Part shown: positions 1 through 8,468 of the stretch, in pieces
Layout: each line of letters opens with the position of its first letter
Numbering within the stretch: the first letter of the stretch is position 1
From: an uncultured Oscillospiraceae bacterium
Lineage (GTDB): Bacteria > Bacillota > Clostridia > Oscillospirales > Ruminococcaceae
Length of the DNA stretch: 31,907 bases
Direction of reading: 5' to 3'
Assembly: GCA_910579545.1 (NCBI GenBank)
Contig: CAJTVI010000027.1
Coordinates: forward strand, 1 to 31,907
Notes under the pieces: generated by a model
The model's input: the letters and a program-made list of their open reading frames with translations, nothing else
Databases searched by the model: none
Told to the model about the DNA's origin: nothing
Translations under genes and position numbers: made by a program

Positions 1-84
1 GGCAACAGGACCCCTGCCCCGAAAGCCTTTCGAGACTCTCCCCCGCCCCCGGCCTCAGCACCCTGAAACTCCTTGAAATGGACA
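1..84 (-). repeat. Dispersed intergenic repeat, copy A (left end cut by window)
   Basis: Read on the - strand this stretch matches 24412-24495 with about four differences by eye. It shares the blocks TGTCCATTTC, AGGAGTTTCAGGGTGCT, GGGGGAGAGTCTCGAAAGG and CTTTCGGGGCAGGGGTCCTG. The element continues past the left edge of the window. It lies directly upstream of the promoter of the cyclophilin gene and in the opposite orientation to the other three copies. There is no coding evidence. Confidence 0.8.
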
Positions 85-143
85 TTCCCAAGGGTCGGCG
101 GCCAAAAAACTTTGCGGGGTTTTCTCTATTCTGTTCCGGTTTG

Positions 144-152
144 TGCTATAAT
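144..152 (+). promoter_or_regulatory. Extended -10 promoter of the cyclophilin lipoprotein gene
   Basis: The sequence TGCTATAAT is a perfect -10 box (TATAAT, 147-152) with the TGn extension. No good -35 box sits 17 bp upstream, which is common for extended -10 promoters. Transcription would begin near 158-160, so the leader is about 27 nt. The position rules out translation starts upstream of it. Confidence 0.65.
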
Positions 153-185
153 ATCCCAAAAAGGCAAAAAGGGGGGTGCGGGGCT

Positions 186-947
186 TTGCGCGTAAAACGG
201 GGGCTGCTGGCGGCCTTGGCGCTGCTGGCGGCGGCGCTGCTGGCCGGCTGCGGCGGGGATGGCCCGGGCGGCCGCAAGGAAACAATCGAGCGGCCGGCGT
301 ATCAGGGCGGGGTGGCCCAGCTTTGCGCCCCGGCCGAGGGCGCGCCCATCGCCATCTTTGACACCAGCCTGGGCCAGATCCGCGCCCAGCTGTTTGCCCA
401 GGACGCGCCTTTGGCGGTGCAGAACTTTACCTCCCTTGCCCAGGAGGGCTACTACGACGGGATCACCTTCCACCGAACGGTCTACGGCTTTGTGGTGCAG
501 AGCGGGGATGCCGGGGGCGACGGCCTGGGCGGCCGCACCATCTGGGGCCGGCCCTACCCGGTGGAGTACAGCGGCCGGGTGCGGCACTATTCCGGTGCGC
601 TCTGCGCCGCCTTCAGCCAGGACGACCCGGTCAGCGGCGGCAGCCAGTTTTACTTTGTGGCGGCCCTGCCCGGCGCGCTGGACGAGGGGCTGCGCGCCCA
701 GATGGAGGGGGCCGGCTGGCCCGAGGACGCCCTCGAGGCCTACGCCCAGGTGGGCGGCCTGCCCTACCTCGACAATACCGACACGGTGTTTGGCCAGGTC
801 TACCAGGGCATGGAGGTGGTGGACGCCATCGCCCGGGCCGAAACCGACGAAAACGGCCGCCCGCTGGAGGAGATCACCCTCAACAGCGTTACCATCGCCA
901 GTTATTCGGCCGCGGACGCCGAACCCTCCAGTACGCCGGAGGAATAA
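186..947 (+). CDS. Cyclophilin-type peptidyl-prolyl cis-trans isomerase, lipoprotein
   Basis: The 253-residue product is a secreted, lipid-anchored peptidyl-prolyl isomerase thought to help proteins fold outside the membrane. The N-terminus has a basic start, a leucine/alanine-rich hydrophobic stretch and the lipobox LAGC, giving signal peptidase II cleavage at about residue 20. A cyclophilin domain follows to near the C-terminus. The catalytic pair His96-Arg97 (FHR), the QSGD motif, SQFYF and DTVFGQV are visible. I chose TTG at 186 because it follows a GGGGGG ribosome site and is the first start below the extended -10 box; the in-frame ATG at 78 lies upstream of that promoter. The domain has an insertion between SQFYF and DTVFG, typical of bacterial lipoprotein cyclophilins in Clostridia. 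The exact client proteins are unknown. Confidence 0.87.
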   Translation: MRVKRGLLAALALLAAALLAGCGGDGPGGRKETIERPAYQGGVAQLCAPAEGAPIAIFDTSLGQIRAQLFAQDAPLAVQNFTSLAQEGYYDGITFHRTVYGFVVQSGDAGGDGLGGRTIWGRPYPVEYSGRVRHYSGALCAAFSQDDPVSGGSQFYFVAALPGALDEGLRAQMEGAGWPEDALEAYAQVGGLPYLDNTDTVFGQVYQGMEVVDAIARAETDENGRPLEEITLNSVTIASYSAADAEPSSTPEE

Positions 948-984
948 GGGGAGCGCCCGAACCGGGGAGAGGCGTCTGCCGTCC

Positions 985-1050
985 GGGCGCGGGGGAGAGT
1001 CTCAAAAGGCTTTCGGGGCAGGGGTCCTGTTGCCTTGAGAGGCTGCTTCC
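985..1050 (+). repeat. Dispersed intergenic repeat, copy B (core only)
   Basis: It carries the shared core GCGGGGGAGAGTCTC, then AAAGGCTTTCGGGGCAGGGG, TCCTGTTGCCTTGAGAGGCT and the GCTTCC end. The TGTCCATTTC arm seen in copies A and D is absent. It lies between the cyclophilin and cardiolipin synthase genes. Confidence 0.75.
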
Positions 1051-1195
1051 AGGCGCCCGGCCCGGGCCGGCAGGGCCCTTGCGGCAAGCACCCCCAAAAA
1101 TAACCGCCCAAAGCCCGCAAAGGGCCCCCGCGCCCATCCAACCACCGGCTGATCGCCGCATCCCTCCCCGCAAAGGGCTGCATAAGAGGAAGAAT

Positions 1196-2734
1196 ATGAA
1201 AAAACTTGTTCAGGGGCTGCTTACCCGCACCTTTTTTGTGGCGGTGCTGGTGCTCTTGCAGGTCGGCCTCATCGTGGGGCTGGTGGTCTGGCTGGGGGCC
1301 CGCTCCAGCTGGGTGTACCTGGCCCTGATCATCGTCAGCGTGCTCATCGTGCTGGCCATGCTCGACCGGGACGACATCAACCCCAGCTACCGCCTGATGT
1401 GGATCGCCATCATTGTGTTCCTGCCCCCCACCGGCACCCTGTTTTACCTGTTCTGGGGGCAGCGCAGCGTCAACTGCGCCGCCGCCCGGCGCTATAAGGC
1501 CTCGGCGGCCCGCGGGGCCGAAGCCCTCGGGCAGGACCCGGCGCTGCTCCGGGCGCTGGGGGTGCGGCAGGGCAAGTTAGTGCGCTGCGCCTCCTACCTT
1601 TCCCGCCACGCCGCGGCGCCCCTTTATGCCGATACCCTCTGCGAATACTACCCCCTGGGCGAGGCCTTCCTGCCCCCGCTGCTGGAGGAGCTGGGCCGGG
1701 CCAAACGCTTTATTTTTATGGAGTATTTTATCATCGAGGGCGGCTATATGTGGGACGCCATCCTCGAACTGCTCAAGGCAAAGGCCGCGGCCGGGCTGGA
1801 CGTGCGGGTGCTCTACGACGCCTTTGGCAGCATGTTTACCCTGCCGGAGGACTACGCAAACACCCTGCGGGCCGCCGGCATCAAGTGCGTGGCCTTTTCG
1901 CCGGTGCGCCTGTCCCGCCATGTGGGGGACTATGTGATGCTCAACCACCGCGACCACCGCAAGATCACGGTGATCGACGGCAACGTGGCCTTTACCGGCG
2001 GGCTCAACCTGGCCGACGAATACATCAACCGCAAAAAGCGGTTCGGCGTCTGGAAGGACACCGGCCTGATGCTGCGGGGCAGCGGGGTGTATTCCATGAC
2101 GGTGGGCTTTTTGGCCATGTGGGACTACCTCACCGGCAGCGAGAGCGATTTTGCCGCCTGCGCCCCCACCCTGCGCTATGCCAGCGACGGCTTTGTGCAG
2201 CCCTATTTCGACTCCCCGCTGGACACCGAGCGGGTGGCCGAAAACGTCTACCTCAACGTATTGCAGCAGGCGCAGCGGTATGTGTATATCGTGACCCCCT
2301 ATTTAATTGTGGACAACGAGATGCTCACCGCCCTGCGCCTGGCCGCCCGCGGCGGGGTGGACGTGCGGCTGATCACCCCCGGCGTGCCGGACAAATGGTA
2401 CGCCTACTGGGTCACCCAGAGCTATTACAAAACCCTGCTCGAGGCCGGGGTGCGGATCTTCCAGTACACGCCGGGGTTTATCCACGCCAAGATGTATGTT
2501 TCGGACGATGAGGTGGCGGTGGTGGGCAGCGCCAATATGGACTACCGCAGCCTTTATTTGCATTTTGAAAACTGCTGCGCCTTTTACGGCGGGCATATGG
2601 TGGGGGACGTCAAGGCCGACCTGCTGGCCGCCATGGAAGCCGGCCGGGAGGTAAGCCTGGCGGACGTGGCCCACACCCCGCTGCCAAAGCAGCTGGTGCA
2701 GAGCTTTTTGCGCATCTTTTCGCCCCTGATGTAG
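1196..2734 (+). CDS. cls: Cardiolipin synthase (phospholipase D family)
   Basis: This 512-residue membrane enzyme condenses phosphatidylglycerol molecules to make cardiolipin. The N-terminal 110 or so residues hold two to three hydrophobic segments (the PLDc_N region). Two phospholipase D signatures follow: HRKITVID with His254 and HAKMYVSD with His430, each with the downstream GG/GSANMD-type sequence. The length matches the usual 480-515 residues of bacterial ClsA-type synthases. The start at ATG 1196 has AGAGGA just upstream, and the MKKLVQGLL start leads straight into the first membrane segment. An in-frame start at 1079 would add 39 low-complexity residues and is not favoured. A hairpin terminator follows at 2754. 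Confidence 0.93.
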   Translation: MKKLVQGLLTRTFFVAVLVLLQVGLIVGLVVWLGARSSWVYLALIIVSVLIVLAMLDRDDINPSYRLMWIAIIVFLPPTGTLFYLFWGQRSVNCAAARRYKASAARGAEALGQDPALLRALGVRQGKLVRCASYLSRHAAAPLYADTLCEYYPLGEAFLPPLLEELGRAKRFIFMEYFIIEGGYMWDAILELLKAKAAAGLDVRVLYDAFGSMFTLPEDYANTLRAAGIKCVAFSPVRLSRHVGDYVMLNHRDHRKITVIDGNVAFTGGLNLADEYINRKKRFGVWKDTGLMLRGSGVYSMTVGFLAMWDYLTGSESDFAACAPTLRYASDGFVQPYFDSPLDTERVAENVYLNVLQQAQRYVYIVTPYLIVDNEMLTALRLAARGGVDVRLITPGVPDKWYAYWVTQSYYKTLLEAGVRIFQYTPGFIHAKMYVSDDEVAVVGSANMDYRSLYLHFENCCAFYGGHMVGDVKADLLAAMEAGREVSLADVAHTPLPKQLVQSFLRIFSPLM

Positions 2735-2753
2735 CCCCGGCCCGCAAAGCCCT

Positions 2754-2778
2754 GGCCGCGGGGGGCGCGGCCCTTTTT
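2754..2778 (+). terminator. Rho-independent terminator after cls
   Basis: A 7-bp GC stem (GGCCGCG / CGCGGCC) with a GGGGG loop is followed by CTTTTT. It lies 19 bp past the cls stop codon. Confidence 0.6.
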
Positions 2779-2863
2779 AAAGGGCGGCCCCCGCCAAAAC
2801 GCCGGGGCAAAACGGCACCCCCTCAAGGCGGCCCAAAACCAAATACGAAGGGAGCAAGGCCCT

Positions 2864-3289
2864 ATGAAGATCCTGGCGGTGGATTACGGCGACGCCCGCA
2901 CCGGGCTGGCGGTGTGCGACGCCACCGAGCTTTTGGCAAGCCCGGTGGGCCAGCTGGAAGAAAAAAACATGGCAAAGGCGGCCCAAAAAATCCTGGAGGC
3001 CTGCCGGCGGCATGGGGCCGAACGGATCGTGCTGGGCCTGCCCCGCAATATGGACGGCACCGAGGGCGCGCGGGCCCAAAAGACCCGGGCGCTGGCGGCG
3101 CTGCTGGCCGAGGGCGGGGTGCCGGTGCGCCTGTGGGACGAGCGCCGCACCACCGTAAGCGCCGCGGCCCTGCTTGCCCAAAACGGCAGCTTTGGCAAAA
3201 AGCGCAAGGCAAAATTGGACGCGGTGAGCGCGGCGGTGATCTTAGAGGGCTACCTCGCCTTTCGCAAAAACCACCCGGACGAGGAATGA
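2864..3289 (+). CDS. yqgF: YqgF/RuvX family nuclease (putative pre-16S rRNA nuclease / Holliday junction resolvase-like)
   Basis: The 141-residue protein has the RNase H-like fold typical of the YqgF (RuvX) family, which helps mature the 5' end of 16S rRNA in E. coli and was first named as a Holliday junction resolvase candidate. Visible motifs are AVDYGDARTG with Asp7, GLPRNMDGTEGARA, the family signature WDERRTTVSA, and the C-terminal KLDAVSAAVILEGYL acidic residue. The length is typical (about 138-150). The ATG at 2864 follows GAAGGGAG. It stands alone between a terminator upstream and another at 3356. Confidence 0.92.
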   Translation: MKILAVDYGDARTGLAVCDATELLASPVGQLEEKNMAKAAQKILEACRRHGAERIVLGLPRNMDGTEGARAQKTRALAALLAEGGVPVRLWDERRTTVSAAALLAQNGSFGKKRKAKLDAVSAAVILEGYLAFRKNHPDEE

Positions 3290-3355
3290 CCGCCCTGGCG
3301 CGAAACCGCCTCAGGCAGCAATAACAGCGGCGGCCCAAAACCGGCAAAAACCGGC

Positions 3356-3382
3356 AAAAAGCGGTATTTGGCCGCTTTTTTT
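3356..3382 (+). terminator. Rho-independent terminator after yqgF
   Basis: The stem AAAAAGCGG / CCGCTTTTT with a TATTTGG loop runs into a T-tract (TTTTTTT). The A-tract upstream makes the hairpin partly bidirectional, but only the + strand has a gene ending here. Confidence 0.7.
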
Positions 3383-3432
3383 GCTTTTGCGGCCCATTTT
3401 TAGGCAATAGGGTGGCATATCCGCGCTTTTTT

Positions 3433-3441
3433 TGCTATACT
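3433..3441 (+). promoter_or_regulatory. Extended -10 promoter of the KdpD-like/KdpE-like operon
   Basis: TGCTATACT is a near-consensus -10 box (TATACT, 3436-3441) with the TGn extension. TGGCAT 17 bp upstream is only a weak -35 match. The box lies about 60 bp before the kinase start. Confidence 0.5.
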
Positions 3442-3502
3442 GGTACCATCTGCGAAAAGCATCGGCCCGCCCCGCGCGGGCCGCAGAGGGGGAAGGGTGC
3501 CC

Positions 3503-4618
3503 ATGCGCCTGCGCTGGCCGTCCAGGCGGCAGCTCAAAGAGTGGTTTTCGGTCTCGCTGCGGGATACCCTGGTGCTGCTGGCCATCATGCTGGCGGCGGC
3601 GGGCTTCTGCGCGCTCAGCCGCCAGGTGTTCGACAGCAGCGACAGCTGGGCCTCGATGGTGTTTGTGCTGGCGGTGCTGTTTACCGCCATCAACACCTCG
3701 GGCTACCTGTATGGGATGCTGGCGGCCCTGATCGGGGTCGTTGGGGTCAACTACGTGTTTACCTACCCCTACTTTGCCCTCAACTTTACCATGCAGGGCT
3801 ACGCCTTTACCTTTGCGGGCATGCTGGCGGTCTCGATCGCCACCAGCGTGCTCACCACCCGGCTCAAGCGGCAGGAGTACCTGCGGGCCGAGACCGAAAA
3901 GGAAAAGATGCGCGCCAACCTTCTGCGGGCGGTCAGCCACGATCTGCGCACCCCGCTTACCAACATCGCGGGGGCCAGCGGGGTGCTGCTGGAGGGGGGC
4001 GCGCAGCTGAGCGCCGAGCAGCAGCGGGAGCTGCTGCGGGGGGTCAACCAGGACGCCCAGTGGCTGATCCGTGTGGTGGAAAACCTGCTCTCGATCACCC
4101 GCATCGGGGCAAAGGAGGCGGCCGGCCTGCACAAGGAGCCGCAACCCGCCGAGGAGATCATCAGCGAGGCGGTGCAGAAGTTCCGCAAAAACTTTGCCGG
4201 CATGCCGGTGCAGGTGGAGGTGCCCCAGCTGCTTTTGATGGTGCCCATGGACGCGCTGCTGATCGAGCAGGTGCTGATCAACCTGATGGAAAACGCCGTT
4301 TACCACGCCAAAAACGCCACCTATATCCAGATCCAGGCCCTGCGCGAGGGGCAAAGGGCCGTGTTTTATGTGCGGGACAACGGCGAGGGCATCCCGGCCG
4401 AGCTGCTGCCAAGGCTGTTTTCGGGCGGGCTGCCGGCCGAAAAGCGCGCCACCTCAGACGGGCGGCGCAACATGGGCATCGGCCTGTCGGTCTGCTTTAC
4501 GATCGTGCAGGCGCACGGCGGCACCATGACCGCCCGCAACCTGCCCGCGGGCGGCGCGGAGTTTGCCTTCAGCCTGCCGCTGGAAGAAAAGGAGGAGCCG
4601 GATGGAAGTGAGGGATAA
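3503..4618 (+). CDS. Short KdpD-like sensor histidine kinase
   Basis: The 371-residue membrane kinase probably senses potassium or envelope state and phosphorylates the regulator encoded just downstream. Residues about 20-115 contain four hydrophobic segments of the KdpD/DUF4118 type. A HisKA domain follows with SHDLRTPL (His146 as phospho-acceptor), and then a HATPase domain with NLMENAVYHA (N box), DNGEGIP (G1) and NMGIGLSVC (G2). Full-length KdpD is about 900 residues; the N-terminal KdpD and USP-like cytoplasmic domains are missing here. The gap before the gene does not code for them. ATG 3503 follows GGGGGAAGG at good spacing; a GTG at 3497 is a possible alternative. It overlaps the next gene by 17 nt, so the pair is translationally coupled. 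Confidence 0.87.
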   Translation: MRLRWPSRRQLKEWFSVSLRDTLVLLAIMLAAAGFCALSRQVFDSSDSWASMVFVLAVLFTAINTSGYLYGMLAALIGVVGVNYVFTYPYFALNFTMQGYAFTFAGMLAVSIATSVLTTRLKRQEYLRAETEKEKMRANLLRAVSHDLRTPLTNIAGASGVLLEGGAQLSAEQQRELLRGVNQDAQWLIRVVENLLSITRIGAKEAAGLHKEPQPAEEIISEAVQKFRKNFAGMPVQVEVPQLLLMVPMDALLIEQVLINLMENAVYHAKNATYIQIQALREGQRAVFYVRDNGEGIPAELLPRLFSGGLPAEKRATSDGRRNMGIGLSVCFTIVQAHGGTMTARNLPAGGAEFAFSLPLEEKEEPDGSEG

Positions 4619-5309
4619 GGTGCTTGTGGTGGAGGATGACGCGGGCATCTGCAACGTGATGGTGGCGGTGCTGTCCACCAACCGGTACGAGGTGCTTACC
4701 GCCGCCAATGGCCGCCAGGCCGACACCCTCATCCGCTCCCACTGCCCGGACCTTGTGCTGCTGGACCTGGGCCTGCCCGACCTGGATGGGCTGGAACTGA
4801 TCCGGCGGGTGCGCAGCTGGTCCGGCATGCCGATCGTGGTGGTGAGCGCCCGCTCCCAGGAGGCGGACAAGGTCGCCGCGCTGGACGCCGGCGCGGACGA
4901 TTACATTGTAAAGCCCTTTGGGGCCGAGGAGCTTTTGGCCCGCATCCGCACCGCGTTGCGCCATGCGCGCAGCGCCGGCGTTTCGGCCGAGATCGCCCGC
5001 ACCGGCCGGCTGCAGGTGGGCGGGCTGGAGATCGATTACGACAAGCGCCAGGTGGCGGTGGACGGCCAGCCGGTGCACCTGACCCCCAACGAGTATAAAA
5101 TTTTGGCGCTGCTGGGCAAAAACACCGGCCGGGTGCTCACCTACGACGCCATCATCCGGGAGCTTTGGGGCCCCGGCACCCAGAGCGACAACCAGATCCT
5201 GCGGGTGAACATGGCCAACATCCGCCGCAAGATCGAGCAAAACCCCGCCGAGCCGCGGTATGTGTTTACCGAGGCGGGGGTGGGCTACCGCATGGCGGAG
5301 GAAAAATAG
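4602..5309 (+). CDS. KdpE-like response regulator (OmpR family)
   Basis: This 235-residue DNA-binding regulator is the likely partner of the overlapping kinase. The receiver domain (about residues 1-120) shows the acidic pair VVEDD, the phosphorylation site LLDLGLPD with Asp55, and VKPFG with Lys104. A winged-helix OmpR/PhoB domain follows (about 140-233), with VHLTPNEYKILALL and VGYRM. The ATG at 4602 has GGAGGAG immediately upstream inside the end of the kinase gene. With trkA and trkH following, potassium uptake is the probable target, as for KdpE-type regulators; that link is inference. Confidence 0.9.
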   Translation: MEVRDKVLVVEDDAGICNVMVAVLSTNRYEVLTAANGRQADTLIRSHCPDLVLLDLGLPDLDGLELIRRVRSWSGMPIVVVSARSQEADKVAALDAGADDYIVKPFGAEELLARIRTALRHARSAGVSAEIARTGRLQVGGLEIDYDKRQVAVDGQPVHLTPNEYKILALLGKNTGRVLTYDAIIRELWGPGTQSDNQILRVNMANIRRKIEQNPAEPRYVFTEAGVGYRMAEEK

Positions 5310-5339
5310 CGCGGGGCGGCGCGCTGCCGCCGCTAAAAT

Positions 5340-5445
5340 GGGAGCAGCCATTTTGAGGGGTTTTGGCCAGCCAGGGCAGATGGCGGGGGAGAGCTTCGAG
5401 AGGGTATGGGGGCAGGGGCCCCGCGAGCCTTGAGAGGCTGCTCCC
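5340..5445 (+). repeat. Dispersed intergenic repeat, copy C, with terminal inverted repeat
   Basis: The ends are exact inverted repeats: GGGAGCAGCC (5340-5349) and GGCTGCTCCC (5436-5445). The interior holds a diverged core (GGCGGGGGAGAGCTTCGAGA, GGGGCAGGGGCC, CCTTGAGAGGCTGCTCCC). The left end also sits in a small hairpin, AAAATGG / CCATTTT (5335-5354), which could act as a weak terminator for the kinase-regulator pair. The copy separates that pair from trkA. Confidence 0.75.
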
Positions 5446-5531
5446 CCGGCACCGGCCGGCGATACCATTCCCATGTTGGACGCTCCGGTTGAAACCGCCG
5501 CAGGATACCAACTGAAAAGAGGATGTAAGCT

Positions 5532-6890
5532 ATGAAGATCATCATTGCGGGCGACGGCAAGGTGGGCCTTGCGCTGACCCGCCAACTCTCGATGGAGGGG
5601 CACGAGATCACCGCCATCGACTCCAACCAGCAGGTGCTCGAGAGCAAGCTGCAGCAGTACGACGTGATGTCCATCCGGGGCAACTGCGCCACCATGGCCA
5701 CCCTGCGCGAGGCCGATGTGGAGGAGGCCGAGCTGCTGATCGCCGCCACCAGCGCGGACGAGATCAACCTCTTGTGCTGCCTTACCGCCCGCAAGATGAA
5801 CCCCAACCTGCACACCATTGCCCGGGTACGCAGCCCGGAATACCTTGAGCAGATGATCCGCATGCGGGAGGAGTATGGCCTTTCGCTTACCGTAAACCCC
5901 GAACTGGCAAGCGCGCAGGAGGCCTACCGCCTTTTGCAGTTCCCCGGCTTTTTAAAGCGCGAGACCTTTGCCAAGGGCCGGGTGGAGATCGTGGAGCTGC
6001 GGGTGCAGGCCGGCGGCATCCTGGAAAACCAGCCCCTCTCCAAGCTGCCCGGGGTGCTGGGGTGCAAGGTGCTGGTCTGCACCGTTTTGCGGGGCGGGCA
6101 GGTGATCATCCCCAGCGGCGGCGACGTGCTGCAAAAGGACGACCATATCTATGTGACCGCCCCCACCGAGGTGCTGGCCAACCTGCTGAAAAAGCTGGGC
6201 ATCGCCCCCAAAAAGACCCGGCACGCCACCCTTGTGGGGGGCGGGCGGCTGAGCTTTTACCTGGCCCAGCGGCTTTTGAACGCCGGGGTGCAGGTAAAGA
6301 TCATCGAGCAGGACCCCGCCCGCTGCCGGGTGCTGGCCCAAAACCTGCCCAAGGCGGCCATCGTGCAGGCGGACGGCTCCTCCCAGGAGGTGCTGGACAG
6401 CGAGGGCATCGCCTTTACCGACGCGCTGGTCACCCTGACCGGGCTGGACGAGCTCAACGTGATCACCTCGATGTACGCCACCACCTGCAACGTGCCCCAG
6501 ATCGTGACCAAGGTCAACCGGATGGAGAGCACCGGCCTTTTGGAAAACCTGGACGTGGGCAGCGTGATCAGCCCCAAGGAGCTGTGCTGCGCCAACATCG
6601 CCCAGTATGTGCGGGCCATGCAGAACCAGACCGGCGCGGCCATCACCCTGCACCGCATCGCGGGCGGGCAGGTGGAGGCGCTGGAGTTCCGGGTGGACAA
6701 GGACACCCGGTTCATCGGCCAGCCCCTCAAGGACATCAGCCTCAAAAGCAGCCTGCTGATCGCCTGCATCACCCGGGTGGGCCGCACCATCATCCCGGAC
6801 GGCTCCTCCCACTTAGAGCCCGGGGACACGGTGATCGTGGTCAACGGCCGGTCCTCGCCAATTTTGCAGCTTAACGATATCTTTGCGTAA
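5532..6890 (+). CDS. trkA: Trk potassium uptake regulatory subunit TrkA
   Basis: The 452-residue cytoplasmic gating protein binds NAD(H)/nucleotides and controls the TrkH potassium channel. It has two tandem RCK (TrkA-N plus TrkA-C) halves. The first begins MKIIIAGDGKVGLALTRQL with the GDGKVG nucleotide-binding loop at residues 7-12. The second starts near residue 233 with a more degenerate VGGGRLSFYLAQRLL. Each half ends in a TrkA-C domain (for example DKDTRFIGQPLKDISL). The length matches two-RCK TrkA of about 450 residues. The ATG at 5532 follows AAGAGGA. The gene ends 18 bp before trkH, so the two form an operon. Confidence 0.95.
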   Translation: MKIIIAGDGKVGLALTRQLSMEGHEITAIDSNQQVLESKLQQYDVMSIRGNCATMATLREADVEEAELLIAATSADEINLLCCLTARKMNPNLHTIARVRSPEYLEQMIRMREEYGLSLTVNPELASAQEAYRLLQFPGFLKRETFAKGRVEIVELRVQAGGILENQPLSKLPGVLGCKVLVCTVLRGGQVIIPSGGDVLQKDDHIYVTAPTEVLANLLKKLGIAPKKTRHATLVGGGRLSFYLAQRLLNAGVQVKIIEQDPARCRVLAQNLPKAAIVQADGSSQEVLDSEGIAFTDALVTLTGLDELNVITSMYATTCNVPQIVTKVNRMESTGLLENLDVGSVISPKELCCANIAQYVRAMQNQTGAAITLHRIAGGQVEALEFRVDKDTRFIGQPLKDISLKSSLLIACITRVGRTIIPDGSSHLEPGDTVIVVNGRSSPILQLNDIFA

Positions 6891-6908
6891 GGGGGCGGGC
6901 TTGCAACC

Positions 6909-8366
6909 GTGAATGTTAAGATCGTAGGCCGCATCATCGGCGCGCTGCTGCTGCTGGAAGCGGCGTTTATGGTCCCGCCGGCGCTGCTGTGCCTGTACGA
7001 CGGAGATACAAACGCCGCCGTCTGCTTTGCGGCGGCCGTTGTGGTGGGCTGCCTTTTTGGCGGGCTGCTGCTGCTCTGGGCCCGGCAGGGCCAGACCCTC
7101 TTTTATGCCCAGGAGGGGTTTGTGGCCACCGGCCTTTCCTGGATCGTGATGAGCCTTGTGGGGGCGCTGCCCTTCTGGTTCAGCCGGGCCATCCCCAGCT
7201 TTGTAGACGCTCTGTTTGAGATCGTTTCGGGCTTTACCACCACCGGCGCGTCGATCTTGTCCAACGTGGAGGCGCTGCCCCGGGGGCTTTTGCTCTGGCG
7301 CAGCTTCAGCCACTGGCTGGGCGGCATGGGCATGCTGGTGTTTTTGCTGGCGGTGGTGCCCATTGCCCGGCGGGGCACCGGGGCCAACATCCACCTGATG
7401 CGGGCCGAAAGCCCCGGCCCCAGCGTGGGCAAGCTGACCCCCAAGCTGCAGGGCACCGCTCTGATCCTTTACAGCATGTACATGCTGCTGACCGTGCTGG
7501 ACGTGGTGTTTTTGCTGCTGGGCGGCATGCCCCTGTTCGACGCGCTCTGCACCGCCTTTGGCACCGCCGGCACCGGCGGCTTTGGCATTAAAAACGACAG
7601 CATCGCCGGCTACAGCCCCTACCTGCAAACGGTGACCACCGTGTTCATGCTGCTGTTCGGGGTCAACTTCAGCCTGTACTTTTTGCTGCTGCTGCGCCGG
7701 TTCAAGGGCTTTTTCCTGGACGAGGAGCTGCGGCTTTACCTCGGGGTCACCTTTGGGGCCATCGCCCTGATCACCTTTGATATCCGGGGCCTTTTTGCCA
7801 GCATTGGCGAGGCCTTGCACCACGCGGCCTTCCAGGTGGCCAGCGTCATTACCACCACCGGCTTTTCCACCCTGGATTTTGACCAGTGGCCGGATCTTTC
7901 CAAGGGCATCCTGCTGGTTTTGATGTGCCTGGGGGCCTGCGCGGGCAGCACCGGCGGCGGGCTCAAGATGGCGCGGGTGCTGCTGCTGCTCAAGGGCTTC
8001 CGGCGCAACCTGCGCCAGACCCTCAACCCCCGGCGGGTGCAGCTGATGCGGGTGAACGGCCAGACCATCGGCGAGGACGTGCTGGACAATACCAACGCCT
8101 ACCTGGTGGCCTACTGCGCGCTGGTGGTGGGCAGCTTTTTGCTGGTCTCGTTTGACGGGTTTTCCATCCTTACCAACCTCTCGGCGGTGATCGCCTGCTT
8201 CAACAACATCGGCCCCGGCTTTGACGCGGTGGGCGCGGCCCAGAACTACGGCCTTTACAGCGATTTTTCCAAGCTGGTGCTCACCCTGGACATGCTTTTG
8301 GGCCGGCTGGAGATCTACCCCATCCTGGCGCTGTTCAGCCGCCACACCTGGAACCGCAAGCTGTAA
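6909..8366 (+). CDS. trkH: Trk/Ktr potassium channel-forming subunit TrkH
   Basis: This 485-residue integral membrane protein conducts potassium ions and partners with TrkA. The four pore-loop filter regions are visible around SGFTTTGAS, GTAGTGGFG, ITTTGFSTL and NNIGPGFDAVG, and the signature GACAGSTGGGLKMAR lies before the fourth repeat. The length is typical of TrkH (about 480). The start is GTG at 6909; the nearby ATG is out of frame, and AAGGGGGCGGG serves as the ribosome site. It is co-transcribed with trkA. Confidence 0.95.
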   Translation: MNVKIVGRIIGALLLLEAAFMVPPALLCLYDGDTNAAVCFAAAVVVGCLFGGLLLLWARQGQTLFYAQEGFVATGLSWIVMSLVGALPFWFSRAIPSFVDALFEIVSGFTTTGASILSNVEALPRGLLLWRSFSHWLGGMGMLVFLLAVVPIARRGTGANIHLMRAESPGPSVGKLTPKLQGTALILYSMYMLLTVLDVVFLLLGGMPLFDALCTAFGTAGTGGFGIKNDSIAGYSPYLQTVTTVFMLLFGVNFSLYFLLLLRRFKGFFLDEELRLYLGVTFGAIALITFDIRGLFASIGEALHHAAFQVASVITTTGFSTLDFDQWPDLSKGILLVLMCLGACAGSTGGGLKMARVLLLLKGFRRNLRQTLNPRRVQLMRVNGQTIGEDVLDNTNAYLVAYCALVVGSFLLVSFDGFSILTNLSAVIACFNNIGPGFDAVGAAQNYGLYSDFSKLVLTLDMLLGRLEIYPILALFSRHTWNRKL

Positions 8367-8468
8367 GGGCCGGCCCAAACGCCGGGCCCGGCGGCTTAAG
8401 GGCCCGCGGCTCAGGCAAACCCCTTTTGCCCGGCGCGGCAACAGTACCAAACAAACAGGAGGGCCGCC

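Noticed and set aside
3311..4354. Long minus-strand open frames opposite the kinase, trkA, trkH, valS and other genes
   Set aside because: They arise from the GC-rich codon pattern of the + strand genes. They lack ribosome sites and recognisable motifs, and they overlap well-supported genes completely.
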